This document shows positions 35,271 to 43,308 of a stretch of 64,000 nt of DNA, piece after piece. A program made the translations under genes and the position numbers. The stretch spans positions 806,001 through 870,000 of the forward strand of contig NZ_JADFFM010000001.1 in the NCBI RefSeq assembly GCF_015221995.1. Direction: 5' to 3'. Within the stretch, counting starts at the first letter, position 1; every line of letters begins with the position of its first letter. The notes beneath the pieces are model-generated. The model ran no database searches. It was not told the DNA's origin and saw nothing but the letters and a program-made list of their open reading frames with translations. The DNA is from Mucilaginibacter boryungensis. GTDB lineage: Bacteria > Bacteroidota > Bacteroidia > Sphingobacteriales > Sphingobacteriaceae.

Positions 35271-35858
35271 TCACGCTATCTGGTCCACCAGTTCTTCGGC
35301 AAGCGCCATGAACTCCGCTTTAGCTTTTGCATCACCACTTTTTAAAATGCCGGAGGTCATCGAAGAACGGGCAATACTCACCCGGTCGTGAATCCTGGAA
35401 TTAAATAATGGGGCCTCGAGCATTTGCAGCAGTTCAGCAACTTCCTGGGTGATGCCGGAACGCGGCTTCACCATATTCAGCACGATGCCGGCTTTGCTAC
35501 CGGCTTCGTTGATCAATGCGATAGTAGAACGGATAGCCATGACATCAAAAAATCCGGCTTTGGTCGGCACCAGGATAAAATCCGATTGCGCAAATAATTC
35601 AGGCAATTTGTGCGACAGATACGGCGGTGTATCTACGATAATGAGGTCGTAAGCCAATTGTCCCATATCAGACAATTTATCAATGCCGATAACGGCCAGG
35701 TCAGGAAAATCCGCTCTGATATGGTATAAACTGCCCTGCAAATCAGTATCTACTAATGGTACCGATAGTTGATCCTGAAAACAAAGCGCCAGGTTGAGCG
35801 CCAGTGTACTTTTACCTACGCCGCCTTTCTGATGGGCGATAGTGATGATCTTTGCCAT
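35271..35858 (-). CDS. parA: ParA-family partition ATPase (TraA-like)
   Basis: 195 residues. Deviant Walker A HQKGGVGKSTLA at residues 8-19 with the signature Lys, switch I/II DTDLQG and IVDTPPYL, then the MVKPRSG segment. It is a short ParA/Soj/MipZ type, as TraA of CTnDOT. ParA partners move DNA over the nucleoid; in ICEs they help stabilise excised circles. It heads a minus-strand group with the RHH protein and mob genes. Confidence 0.92.
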   Translation of the reverse strand: MAKIITIAHQKGGVGKSTLALNLALCFQDQLSVPLVDTDLQGSLYHIRADFPDLAVIGIDKLSDMGQLAYDLIIVDTPPYLSHKLPELFAQSDFILVPTKAGFFDVMAIRSTIALINEAGSKAGIVLNMVKPRSGITQEVAELLQMLEAPLFNSRIHDRVSIARSSMTSGILKSGDAKAKAEFMALAEELVDQIA

Positions 35859-35879
35859 GCTGGTTTGATATTTTATAGT

Positions 35880-36197
35880 TTAATAAGATGACAGCAGCGC
35901 ATTTTCCCGCTGTCGTTTGCAAAGCTTTTGTTCCTGCTCGTAATTGAAGATCCATTCTCCGGCTAAGAGCTTCCAGTTGCGGTAGGGGGTGCCTTTAGGG
36001 CTGCTCCAGTTAGCTTTCTCATAATGCGCATAAAAAGCCGCCGCTTCGGAGCTATGATCTTTTTGATCAAAATAAATTTCCACCAGGATCTTTTGGGGCG
36101 GCATCTCGGTGCCGAACCCTTTCTGAAGTATCAATTCGGGTTTCCGGCGCTCGGCGGACACTCTTTTAGCTTTACGTTTGGGCGTTTGAAATAACAT
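35880..36197 (-). CDS. ICE protein of unknown function
   Basis: 105 residues from the ATG at 36197; the frame extends upstream, but that stretch overlaps the HTH gene and looks non-coding. Basic N terminus (FQTPKRKAKRVSAERRKPEL), then ILVEIYFDQKDHSSEAAAFY and a WKLLAGEWIFNYEQEQKL tail. Soluble, no known motif. It lies 21 nt before parA in the same direction. Not recognised. Confidence 0.6.
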   Translation of the reverse strand: MLFQTPKRKAKRVSAERRKPELILQKGFGTEMPPQKILVEIYFDQKDHSSEAAAFYAHYEKANWSSPKGTPYRNWKLLAGEWIFNYEQEQKLCKRQRENALLSSY

Positions 36198-36246
36198 AGA
36201 ATTAGAAAATGGCCGGACGCTGCTGACAGGCCCGGCCGGTAAAACA

Positions 36247-36564
36247 TCAGGCACTTTTGTTGGTGGACATCATAAAGGTGATGTCTTCGTAGTCATAATA
36301 GATGGACCCGCCAATCTTGGTAAAGGGCAGTACGCCGCTATCTCTTAACGATTGCAAAAAGCCGTGTGAGATACCCAGTAGCTTTTTAACCTCAGCTGAT
36401 TTAAGCCATTTTTTACCCGGCGCTCCGCTGGCGCATTCTTTAATGATACGCTTAACCTCCTGGAGCATATCATTTTTGAAATCCTCCAGGTCACCAAGGG
36501 TCAATATCTGGTTCCGTGTCGGAACCATCCCCATTCTTGATCTTTGTTCAGTTGTTTTGTCCAT
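36247..36564 (-). CDS. excisionase-like helix-turn-helix protein
   Basis: 105 residues. The C-terminal half is a MerR/Xis-like HTH_17 domain: KWLKSAEVKKLLGISHGFLQ and SGVLPFTKIGGSIYYDYEDI. The N terminus is a helical extension. Such proteins act as recombination directionality factors in Bacteroidetes ICEs (Xis2d-like). It is near the right-end integrase, consistent with a role in excision, and would be the expected target of RteC control by analogy with CTnDOT. Not proven from sequence. Confidence 0.8.
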   Translation of the reverse strand: MDKTTEQRSRMGMVPTRNQILTLGDLEDFKNDMLQEVKRIIKECASGAPGKKWLKSAEVKKLLGISHGFLQSLRDSGVLPFTKIGGSIYYDYEDITFMMSTNKSA

Positions 36565-36764
36565 AACTTGATTTTTAAGGACTTCAAAATTCGGAAAGCG
36601 GTAAATCAGAAAATGACAACTTTTGAAAGGGTGGCGTTATTTTTAGGTGGAAAAGGATTAAGATGAACTAAAATGAATGGCAATAAAAAAGGCGACACAA
36701 TTTGTGACGCCTCGTATTAGGTTATAGAGTTCGCGGTGACCATGTCATAATAGTCAAAAAATAC

Positions 36765-36791
36765 AAGAAGTTCACATTTTGTGAACTTCTT
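36765..36791. terminator. strong hairpin after higA
   Basis: AAGAAGTTCACA-TTT-TGTGAACTTCTT, perfect 12-bp stem with a 3-nt loop, 22 nt beyond the end of higA. There is no long U-run, so it may be a stability hairpin or operator. A second imperfect hairpin (AGGCGACACAA/TTTGTGACGCCT) lies at about 36690-36713. Confidence 0.5.
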
Positions 36792-36812
36792 GGAAAGCAC
36801 GCTAAAATAGCA

Positions 36813-37118
36813 TCACAGTTGAACGGATAATTGCAGATGACCGTTTAGGCCATTTTCTACAATGTTGCGCAATGTTGAGATCCTCACGTCTTTCAAGTTA
36901 TTTTCAACTTTTGAGATGTATGCTTTAGTGGTCCCGCATTTTTCAGCCAATTGTTCTTGTGTCAACCCTTTGGCTAACCTGGCTTCCTTTAACATTACGC
37001 CAAGTATAAAGGCCTCTGCCTCTTTCTCATATTGGTCGCGGGACGGAGTGCCTATCGGCCCGTATTCACGATCTTTCAATTCATCGAAAGTAGTGATGTC
37101 ATTATTTATTGTTTTCAT
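36813..37118 (-). CDS. higA: HigA-type XRE antitoxin
   Basis: 101 residues with a central XRE HTH: ARLAKGLTQEQLAEKCGTTK then AYISKVENNLKDVRISTLRNI. The N terminus is acidic. It overlaps the toxin gene by 17 nt, in the toxin-first order typical of higBA. The antitoxin binds HigB and represses the operon. It probably stabilises the ICE. Confidence 0.9.
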   Translation of the reverse strand: MKTINNDITTFDELKDREYGPIGTPSRDQYEKEAEAFILGVMLKEARLAKGLTQEQLAEKCGTTKAYISKVENNLKDVRISTLRNIVENGLNGHLQLSVQL

Positions 37119-37440
37119 ACTCCTCCTTTATTTTTAAAGCTTTTGCAATTTCTTTAGCCGGTGTTTTCATCGTCTTCTTTTGAAAGCCGTTCATTAGAAC
37201 AACCAATTTCCCTTCGTCAAAAAAACAGAATATCCTAAAAATGTCGCTTCCTGAAACAACCCTTATTTCGTAAAGGCCTTTAGTGCCTTCAATATGTTTA
37301 AGATATTGTTCAGGTATCCTTGGTACCGTTTCTATCAGATCAAATGTCCACAAAATTTTAGTGTATACCTGTTTGGACTGCGCTTCTGCGAAATCTAAAA
37401 AGTATCTTTTGTAAACGATAACTTTTCTAATTCGTTCCAT
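37102..37440 (-). CDS. higB: HigB-type (Gp49/RelE superfamily) toxin
   Basis: 112 residues: a beta/helix layout with LYEIRVVSGSDIFRIFCFFD, VLMNGFQKKTMKTPAKEI and a Lys-rich tail. This is the phage-derived Gp49-like HigB pattern (YExR...R..YF, GFxKKtqktP). These RelE-fold toxins cleave mRNA on ribosomes. Upstream partner of higA. No lesion seen, so both genes appear active. Confidence 0.9.
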   Translation of the reverse strand: MERIRKVIVYKRYFLDFAEAQSKQVYTKILWTFDLIETVPRIPEQYLKHIEGTKGLYEIRVVSGSDIFRIFCFFDEGKLVVLMNGFQKKTMKTPAKEIAKALKIKEEYENNK

Positions 37441-37473
37441 ACAAATTTAATTAAAGTTGCCTAATTGGGCAAC

Positions 37474-37842
37474 TTATGAAATGATTTTTTTATAAGAAAA
37501 TAATGATTCAATAATCAGCACGCTGACTTGGGCAGCGCGGGGACCTTTTAAAACGCTGGATAGCATAAATAGACCGGCGTTGGTAAAAGCTACAGGCGGC
37601 TTGGACCGGATGGTACGGCGTTCCCCCCAAATTTGAATGCAGATCTCGTCCCATTCCTTTGGTGCCAGGCGAAACATAAAGTCTTCAGGAAAACGCTGAT
37701 GGTGCCTGCTAACACTTTTGTGCAATTGGTCTATTCCGACCTCATATAAGGCGGCGGCGTCAAAGTCCAGTACTACGGCTTCGCCGCGAACTTTGAATAC
37801 TTTGCCGGTTAATAGTTCTATTAATTTATCTGGTGTTGCCAT
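37474..37842 (-). CDS. ORF6N-domain protein
   Basis: 122 residues. It shows the ORF6N pattern: VLDFDAAALYEVGIDQLHKS, HQRFPEDFMFRLAPKEW and KPPVAFTNAGLFMLSSVLKG, then VSVLIIESLFSYKK. ORF6N domains are DNA-binding-like modules common in phage and ICE proteins, often as anti-repressors or antitoxin-like regulators. The protein ends soon after the domain. It lies between higBA and the integrase on the same strand. Confidence 0.85.
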   Translation of the reverse strand: MATPDKLIELLTGKVFKVRGEAVVLDFDAAALYEVGIDQLHKSVSRHHQRFPEDFMFRLAPKEWDEICIQIWGERRTIRSKPPVAFTNAGLFMLSSVLKGPRAAQVSVLIIESLFSYKKIIS

Positions 37843-37862
37843 GATCTGATTTATTTGGTGAA

Positions 37863-39113
37863 TTATTCCTGTTCAATATTTACCTGGTTGTTTTCGATGA
37901 TCTTTTTAAGTTTGCCCATGTCATCACTGACCTTTTTGAGCAATACCCGCGCATAGATTTGTGTGGTGGCAATTTTAGTATGCCCCATCATTTTGCTTAC
38001 TGTCTCGATAGGCACATTATTAGCCAGTGTAATGGTAGTGGCGAACGTATGCCGTGCCACGCCGAAGGTGAGCTTCTTTTTAATGCCGGCGATCTTGGCG
38101 ATCTCTTTCAGATAAACGTTGACCTTTTGATTAGTGATCGTAGGAAATATCTTTCCTAACGATACTGACCGGGGGTTATCTTTATACTTGTCCATGATCT
38201 CCTGGGCTGTTGCCAATAAAGGAATATTCGTAGGCTCGTTGCTTTTTTGGCGGAATAGCTTTAACCATTTCTCCCCGTCTTCACCACGCACCACATTGCC
38301 CTCATGTAGATTCATCAGGTCTACAAATGATAGCCCGGTATAGCAGGCGAACAGAAAATAATCGCGTATAACCACGAGCGTATCAGAAGCCAGTTCATAT
38401 TTATCCAGTGTCTTTAACTCGTTAGTCGATAGGAAAGCGGTCTCGACCTTTTTATACCGGAACTTGTAATTCTTAAAGGGGTCTTTGCTGATCCATTGCA
38501 ACTTGAAGGCGAGCGTGGTCATTTTACGCAGGCGGATCAGGTGTTTCATCACGCCGTTATTATTAATAGGTTGGAAATGGTCGGCCGGTTTGTGGTTGCG
38601 CAGGAAGGTTTCAAAATCAATGATGAATTTGTAGTCGATATCATTGATCCGGATATCGGTTGTCTTTCGCTTTTCTTTTAAGAATTTCTCCAGGTACCGG
38701 CGTGTTACCGCGTAATGTTTGAGCGTACTCCAGGTAAGCGCTGCTGATGCCGTTTCGTAATGATAATCCATCAGCCGGCTCAATGAATGGGTCTCCTCAG
38801 TTGCTTCCCCTAAGAAGTAGGCTTTTACAAGTTGTGGCGTAATTTCCTTTCCCGCGATCTGCAATTGCTGATAGTAGGAGGTAATCGTAAATTTGACTTC
38901 CTCCAGGTAAGCGTTCGTTTCTTTAGCTTCCGGCAATCTTACCTTGACACAACCATGTCCCTTGTCCCAGCTGTCCACGTCAACGAAACGTTTTAAGGCA
39001 ATGAGCACCTTTTCCTTGTTAATGGTAATACTGGCATAAACGGCCGTTTTGCCGTCTTTTTCCCTGCCTTTTCTGATGGTGAAATGCACACCAAATGACT
39101 GCGATGTTCTCAT
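37863..39113 (-). CDS. right-end tyrosine integrase
   Basis: 416 residues with an Arm DNA-binding N terminus (FTIRKGREKDGKTAVYASIT), SAM-like core domain and catalytic domain. Box I reads YTGLSFVDLMNL with Ser in place of the usual Arg, as described for IntDOT, and box II reads LTFGVARHTFATTI with Gly in place of the usual first His of HxxR. The last His/Tyr are kept in GHTKIATTQIYARV. It sits 313 nt from the tRNA-Met 3' end, so it is the most likely ICE integrase. Confidence 0.92.
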   Translation of the reverse strand: MRTSQSFGVHFTIRKGREKDGKTAVYASITINKEKVLIALKRFVDVDSWDKGHGCVKVRLPEAKETNAYLEEVKFTITSYYQQLQIAGKEITPQLVKAYFLGEATEETHSLSRLMDYHYETASAALTWSTLKHYAVTRRYLEKFLKEKRKTTDIRINDIDYKFIIDFETFLRNHKPADHFQPINNNGVMKHLIRLRKMTTLAFKLQWISKDPFKNYKFRYKKVETAFLSTNELKTLDKYELASDTLVVIRDYFLFACYTGLSFVDLMNLHEGNVVRGEDGEKWLKLFRQKSNEPTNIPLLATAQEIMDKYKDNPRSVSLGKIFPTITNQKVNVYLKEIAKIAGIKKKLTFGVARHTFATTITLANNVPIETVSKMMGHTKIATTQIYARVLLKKVSDDMGKLKKIIENNQVNIEQE

Positions 39114-39170
39114 CGTTTAACAGTTTTAAGTGAATAAATGATTAATTACCTCCAGAAATCATCAATTTCT

Positions 39171-39321
39171 GGTCGCTTTTTGGTCGCCGGATTGGTCTTT
39201 TTTTCCAGTCTTTTTGAGTGCTTTTTAGTCTATATTTAAGCAATTTAAAAACTGATTATCAATCGTTTAACTCATAAAAGCGACCAAAAGTAAAAAATGA
39301 TTTTTGGTCGCTGGATTGGTC
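39171..39321. repeat. GGTCGC-type repeats between integrase and tRNA (arm-site candidates)
   Basis: A 21-bp direct repeat TTTTTGGTCGC(C/T)GGATTGGTC occurs at 39177-39197 and 39301-39321 with one mismatch. Core GGTCGC appears at 39171, 39182, 39306 and 39317, with an inverse copy GCGACC at 39280. The cluster lies between the int start and the tRNA. Arm-type integrase or excisionase binding sites are a natural reading; they would lie in the attR half of the element. Confidence 0.5.
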
Positions 39322-39364
39322 GCCAAAGCTGTGCATCCGGAAGGATTGAAAAGGATTGGAATAA

Positions 39365-39399
39365 AACAAAAAACCCTGTAAATCAACGATTTACAGGGT
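39365..39399 (-). terminator. tRNA-Met terminator
   Basis: ACCCTGTAAATC (39373-39384)-AAC-GATTTACAGGGT (39388-39399), a perfect 12-bp stem, and on the minus strand it is followed by TTTTTTG at 39366-39372. It lies 28 nt beyond the tRNA 3' end and fits a rho-independent terminator for the tRNA. Confidence 0.75.
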
Positions 39400-39426
39400 C
39401 TACCACAGTCTCAACTTGTGTTTTTG

Positions 39427-39500
39427 TGCGCCCACCTGGGCTCGAACCAGGGACCAAAAGATTATGAGTCTTCTACTCTAACCAACTGAGCTATAGGCGC
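39427..39500 (-). tRNA. tRNA-Met (CAT)
   Basis: 74 nt on the minus strand, 5' end at 39500. Acceptor GCGCCTA pairs with TGGGCGC (one G-U), D arm, anticodon stem/loop with CTCATAA loop (anticodon CAT at 39466-39464), variable loop, T arm with TTCGAGC. No CCA is encoded. It could read Met or, if lysidinylated, Ile AUA; elongator Met is the default. ICE DNA lies immediately 3' of it, the classical integration site for tyrosine integrases. Confidence 0.92.
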
Positions 39501-39577
39501 GGTTGCGGATAAAAAGCTTACTTCTTCTTTTTCCGGGTGCAATGTTACATATTTGTGCCGAATTTTGGAAGAACTAT

Positions 39578-40207
39578 ATGCAAAATATTAAAAATATCAT
39601 CTTCGATTACGGTAATGTTATCTTCAGTATAGACTTTACCCTAGCTCAAAAAGCATTTAGTGAATTGGGTATCAGTAATTCCAATCAGTTTTTTGGGCAC
39701 CTGCAGCAGGATGCTATTTTTGACGCGTTTGACAGGGGAGAGATAACCGCCGCCCAATTTCGCGACCGCTTGCGGGAAGTAACGGGCAATAAAAATCTCA
39801 CCGACCAGCAAATCGACGACGCCTGGAACAGTATGCTATTGGGTATTGCCGAGGGTAATCATGAGTTGCTGTTGAAGCTTAAATCAAAATACCGCACTTT
39901 TCTGATGAGTAATATCAATGATATTCATTACTCGCATATTATGAACTATTTGCGCCGGGAATTTAATTTTGAAGGGAATGATCATTTGTTCGAGAAAGTT
40001 TATTATTCGCATCTGGTAGGTAAGCGCAAACCTGATACAGCCTTCTTTCAGCAGTTATTAGATGAAAATAATCTTAACCCTGCCGAGACTTTGTTTATTG
40101 ACGATAGTCCGCAGCATTTGGAAGGGGCGAAAAAGTTAGGAATACGAGCTTACCTGATGAAAGCGCCGGACACCTTGCAAAAATTTGCACAGGAGAACTT
40201 GTTATGA
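39578..40207 (+). CDS. HAD-superfamily phosphatase
   Basis: 209 residues from the ATG at 39578 (MQNIKNIIFDYGNVI); the frame is open upstream but contains no better start. HAD motifs: D10-x-G-N-V, SNIND (motif II), KPDTAFFQQLL region (motif III Lys) and LFIDDSPQH (motif IV). The cap insert is short, C1-type, with DAFDRGEIT and FRDRLREV. Cytoplasmic phosphatase of a sugar-phosphate or nucleotide, substrate unknown. It overlaps the DinB gene by 4 nt. First gene right of the tRNA. Confidence 0.9.
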   Translation: MQNIKNIIFDYGNVIFSIDFTLAQKAFSELGISNSNQFFGHLQQDAIFDAFDRGEITAAQFRDRLREVTGNKNLTDQQIDDAWNSMLLGIAEGNHELLLKLKSKYRTFLMSNINDIHYSHIMNYLRREFNFEGNDHLFEKVYYSHLVGKRKPDTAFFQQLLDENNLNPAETLFIDDSPQHLEGAKKLGIRAYLMKAPDTLQKFAQENLL

Positions 40208-40683
40208 TAAGTTTATTACAAGAACAGTATAATGATATTAAAAGTGCGCGACAAGTATTGCTGAATTATTGCGACAATATGAATAATGCCGACCTGTTTA
40301 AACCTGTTGAGGTGTTTAATAGCAGCACCATCAATCAATTGCTGGTACATAATGCTAATGTATACCTGCATTGGCTGCAATATTTCGATCAGGAGTTTTC
40401 GGGTATATATTTTGATGAGAGGGATATTAATACAATCGAAGATTTGGAAAATATTTATGCCCGGGTAAATGAAGTAGTAAATAGTTTTATCATCAAATAT
40501 CAGGATAATTATCTCCAGCCTTTTAGCAAAAACGCCACCGGAACTGGCGTGTTAATAACTACTACGCCATTGCAGTTATTTACTCACGTTATCACACACG
40601 AGTTTCACCATAAAGGACAGATACTTACTATAAGCAGGTTGCTTGGCCATACCCCTGTTGATACAGACGTTATCCGCACTTAA
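40204..40683 (+). CDS. DinB-family metal-binding protein
   Basis: 159 residues forming a four-helix DinB-like bundle. Metal-binding histidines are visible: one in LLVHNANVYLHWLQYF and two in THEFHHKGQIL, the HxxxH type of the family. DinB proteins include thiol S-transferases using bacillithiol or similar. The role is unknown. Overlaps the HAD gene by 4 nt, suggesting a two-gene operon; convergent with proline dehydrogenase by a 4-nt overlap. Confidence 0.85.
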   Translation: MISLLQEQYNDIKSARQVLLNYCDNMNNADLFKPVEVFNSSTINQLLVHNANVYLHWLQYFDQEFSGIYFDERDINTIEDLENIYARVNEVVNSFIIKYQDNYLQPFSKNATGTGVLITTTPLQLFTHVITHEFHHKGQILTISRLLGHTPVDTDVIRT

Positions 40684-41882
40684 ATTCCCCGGCGCTTTCT
40701 TTCTTTGATGATCAAACCCAATTCGCGGCTCATCTGACCGGCAATGGCGGTGTTCTCCTGCGCCCGGCGGAACAAATACGGTAACACCGCTTTTACCGGG
40801 CCATAAGGCACATATTTAGCCACATTATAACCCGCATTGGCCAAGTTAAAGCTTAGGTTGTCGCTCATGCCCAGCAATTGCGAACAATAAATATGCGGAT
40901 GGTTATGCGCTATCTTTTTAGCGTCGAGCAAGGTAGCCAGCAACTTACAGCTATCCTCGTTATGTGTACCGGCAACTATAGCCAGCTTATCTATATGTTC
41001 AACACAAAAACGCAGTGCAGCATCATAATCCTTGTCAGCCGATGCTTTATCAGGCTGTATAGGTGAGGAGTAACCTTTTTCAGCAGCCCGTTTACGTTCC
41101 TTTTCCATATAAGCGCCCCGCACCAGTTTCGCACCTAAAATAAAGCCTTCCTTTTCGGCAATGGCAAAATCTGCTTTTAACGATGCCAGTTTATCATGGC
41201 GGTATAGCTGGTATGTGTTATAAACAATGATTTTTTCCTTATTATAAGTACGCATCATATTCAGCGCCATCTTATCAATAGTATCCTGTATCCAGCTTTC
41301 TTCAGCATCTATCATTACAGGTACCTTAGCGATACTTGCTTTTTCGCAAATTCTTTTTACCCGTGTCTGTACTTTTTCCCATTCCTGCTTTTCATCAGCA
41401 TTAAGCCCGTCTTTAGCGTCCAGTTTTTCCAGTAAGCCAAAACGGGCCACGCCGGTTATTTTAAATACTGTTATAGGCACAGCGGCATCGCCGGTGGCAC
41501 GGGTTATCGTACGGATGATCTCGTCGCGGGTTTCATCAAAAACCTGTTCTTCATCTTCGCCTTCAACCGAGTAATCTAGTATCGTACCTACTCCGTCCGA
41601 TGCCAGGTTGTTGATGGTCGGCCCGCATTCGGCAATTGTTTCTCCACCGCAAAAATGCTTAAATATGGTGGCCTTGATAATACCTTTAACAGGCAAGCCA
41701 ATTTTCACGGCAAAGTTTGTAATTGGCGGGCCCGCTTTTACAAGGAAATTTATATTAATAGCCTTAAACAGCCAATAGGCACGTTTCAAATCGGCATTTG
41801 AAGCGTGCCTGAAGGCAATTTCGGTATTTTCAAATGATAGCTTATCCCCAGCTGACGGATCGTCTGTGTGTTTAATTGGCAT
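40680..41882 (-). CDS. proline dehydrogenase
   Basis: 400 residues, the monofunctional FAD-dependent PRODH barrel. Visible family segments: LDYSVEGEDE (beta2 area), KVPVMIDAEESWIQDTIDKM, FILGAKLVRGAYMEKERKRA, AIVAGTHNEDSC and SQLLGMSDNLSFNL. Catalyses oxidation of L-proline to pyrroline-5-carboxylate with transfer of electrons to quinone. Membrane-associated peripheral enzyme. The length is normal for Bacteroidetes. Convergent with dinB-like gene. Confidence 0.93.
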   Translation of the reverse strand: MPIKHTDDPSAGDKLSFENTEIAFRHASNADLKRAYWLFKAININFLVKAGPPITNFAVKIGLPVKGIIKATIFKHFCGGETIAECGPTINNLASDGVGTILDYSVEGEDEEQVFDETRDEIIRTITRATGDAAVPITVFKITGVARFGLLEKLDAKDGLNADEKQEWEKVQTRVKRICEKASIAKVPVMIDAEESWIQDTIDKMALNMMRTYNKEKIIVYNTYQLYRHDKLASLKADFAIAEKEGFILGAKLVRGAYMEKERKRAAEKGYSSPIQPDKASADKDYDAALRFCVEHIDKLAIVAGTHNEDSCKLLATLLDAKKIAHNHPHIYCSQLLGMSDNLSFNLANAGYNVAKYVPYGPVKAVLPYLFRRAQENTAIAGQMSRELGLIIKERKRRGI

Positions 41883-41934
41883 GGGGCAAAATTAGAAAAT
41901 GCTTTTAACATAACTCAATATTGAGCGAATAGTT

Positions 41935-41942
41935 TATTTTTG
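41935..41942 (+). promoter_or_regulatory. TAnnTTTG -7 box before the S4 gene
   Basis: TATTTTTG exactly fits the Bacteroidetes -7 consensus, only 7 nt before the ATG at 41949. If used, transcription would start near or at the ATG, so the mRNA would be leaderless or nearly so. No clear -33 TTTG seen. Confidence 0.4.
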
Positions 41943-41948
41943 CGCCTT

Positions 41949-42155
41949 ATGATAGAATTCAAGCTAAACGGCGATCATATACCCTTGATACAACTCTTAA
42001 AAGCCACCAACCTGGTTAGTACAGGCGGCGAGGCCCAAATAGTAGTAACGGAAGGCCTTGTGAAATACAATGGCACGGTAGATTATCGCAAACGTCTTAA
42101 AGTGAAACAAAGGGATGTTGTTGAATTTGATGGTCAAAAGATCATAGTGATATAG
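41949..42155 (+). CDS. S4-domain RNA-binding protein (YbcJ-like)
   Basis: 68 residues from the ATG at 41949. Compact S4 fold: IPLIQLLKATNLVSTGGEAQ and GLVKYNGTVDYRKRLKVKQR with DVVEFDGQKI at the end. Free-standing S4 domains bind structured RNA, often rRNA. aroB starts directly after its stop (0 nt gap), so they are probably co-transcribed. Confidence 0.88.
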   Translation: MIEFKLNGDHIPLIQLLKATNLVSTGGEAQIVVTEGLVKYNGTVDYRKRLKVKQRDVVEFDGQKIIVI

Positions 42156-43235
42156 ATGGATACTTTGGAGATTACAATGGACACGATCAATAGCATCAGC
42201 TACCCCATATATTTTAATAACAGTATTGCCGAACTTGCTAAATTTGTTGAGCAGGGGAACTATTCTAAATTCTTTATCCTTACTGATGAACATACCGGCG
42301 AGTTTTGTCTGCCCGTATTGCAAAAACATTTAGGTGATGACAGCAAATACGATCTGATCGAGATCAACTCGGGCGAGGAAAGTAAGACCATTGATTTTTG
42401 TGTTGGGATTTGGAAAATGCTGATAGATTTTGGCGCTGATCGTAATAGTTTGCTTATTAACTTAGGTGGTGGCGTTATCAGCGATATGGGCGGCTTCGCG
42501 GCTTCAACGTATAAACGCGGGATTGATTTTGTGCATGTGCCTACTACCCTGCTTTCGCAGGTTGATGCTTCTGTGGGCGGCAAAACAGGGATCGATATCG
42601 ACAGTATTAAAAATATTGTGGGCACTTTCGCGCAACCGAAAGCTGTTTTTATGGAGCATAGCTTTATTAACACCCTGCCCCCGCGCCAGATACTATCCGG
42701 TTTAGCTGAAATGTTGAAGCATGGTTTAATTGCCGATGCGGCTTACTGGAACGAATTAAAAATTAGTGATCTGAAATTACCTTCAGCCGAATTGATCTAC
42801 CAATCGGTGAATATTAAAAACGACATTGTAGTAGAGGACCCTAAAGAAAAGGGAATTCGTAAGGCCCTTAATTTTGGTCATACTATTGGCCATGCGGTTG
42901 AAACTTATTCGCTTGAACATGACGAGAACCCGCTTACCCACGGTGAAGCCATTGCCATTGGTATGATTTGCGAATCGTGGCTATCACATCAGCGCACCGG
43001 TTTAAGCCTGGACGAATTGAATGAAATAGTAGGCGTATTTTCAAACTTATACCCGCGCTATAATGTGGAAGCAAGCTGCCATGGCGAACTATACAGTCTG
43101 ATGCAAAAAGATAAAAAGAACCATGGTGATAAGATCAATTGTTCGTTGATCAAAAGGATTGGCGAAAGCAGTATTGATAATATTTGCACTGAAGATGAAC
43201 TTTGCAGCAGTTTGCAATATTATGCTTCTTTATAA
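42156..43235 (+). CDS. aroB: 3-dehydroquinate synthase
   Basis: 359 residues with the NAD-binding NLGGGVISDMGGFAASTYKRG and the active-site pattern PTTLLSQVDASVGGKTGID; a metal-binding segment LNFGHTIGHAVE and HGEAIAIGM follow. Second step of the shikimate pathway, converting DAHP to 3-dehydroquinate. Another Met at codon 9 is a possible start. It ends with a strong terminator at 43261-43287. Confidence 0.95.
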   Translation: MDTLEITMDTINSISYPIYFNNSIAELAKFVEQGNYSKFFILTDEHTGEFCLPVLQKHLGDDSKYDLIEINSGEESKTIDFCVGIWKMLIDFGADRNSLLINLGGGVISDMGGFAASTYKRGIDFVHVPTTLLSQVDASVGGKTGIDIDSIKNIVGTFAQPKAVFMEHSFINTLPPRQILSGLAEMLKHGLIADAAYWNELKISDLKLPSAELIYQSVNIKNDIVVEDPKEKGIRKALNFGHTIGHAVETYSLEHDENPLTHGEAIAIGMICESWLSHQRTGLSLDELNEIVGVFSNLYPRYNVEASCHGELYSLMQKDKKNHGDKINCSLIKRIGESSIDNICTEDELCSSLQYYASL

Positions 43236-43256
43236 AAGGGGTATTTAATATATTAT

Positions 43257-43290
43257 AAAAAAAATAGGCGCTTTTGGCGCCTATTTTTTT
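43257..43290. terminator. bidirectional terminator after aroB
   Basis: AAAATAGGCGC (43261-43271)-TTTTG-GCGCCTATTTT (43277-43287), perfect 11-bp stem, followed by T residues on both strands. It ends aroB and the small minus-strand ORF to its right. Confidence 0.85.
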
Positions 43291-43308
43291 GGGGTTGTTT
43301 TTTAAAAA

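Larger units (their letters stand above)
7351..39426. mobile_element. CTnDOT-like integrative conjugative element
   Basis: A contiguous block of Bacteroidetes conjugation genes (rteC, traE-traM, mobA/B/C, parA-like), two tyrosine recombinases, an excisionase-like HTH gene, a toxin-antitoxin pair and cargo, ending beside the 3' end of tRNA-Met. Composition shifts inside it: the tra, mob and imu genes look GC-richer than the flanks, and the ABC-3C genes AT-richer. The right end is set at the tRNA by the integrase plus arm-like repeats. The left end is uncertain: rteC is the first clear ICE gene, but the border could be as far left as 5523. I saw no copy of the tRNA 3' end between 5520 and 8350. 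Confidence 0.85.

Noticed and set aside
36690..36713. Second terminator after higA
   Set aside because: The stem has a mismatch and no U-run, so it is only mentioned in the neighbouring entry.
39427..39500. tRNA-Ile2 (CAT with lysidine)
   Set aside because: Cannot be excluded without identity-element comparison, but elongator tRNA-Met is the simpler call.
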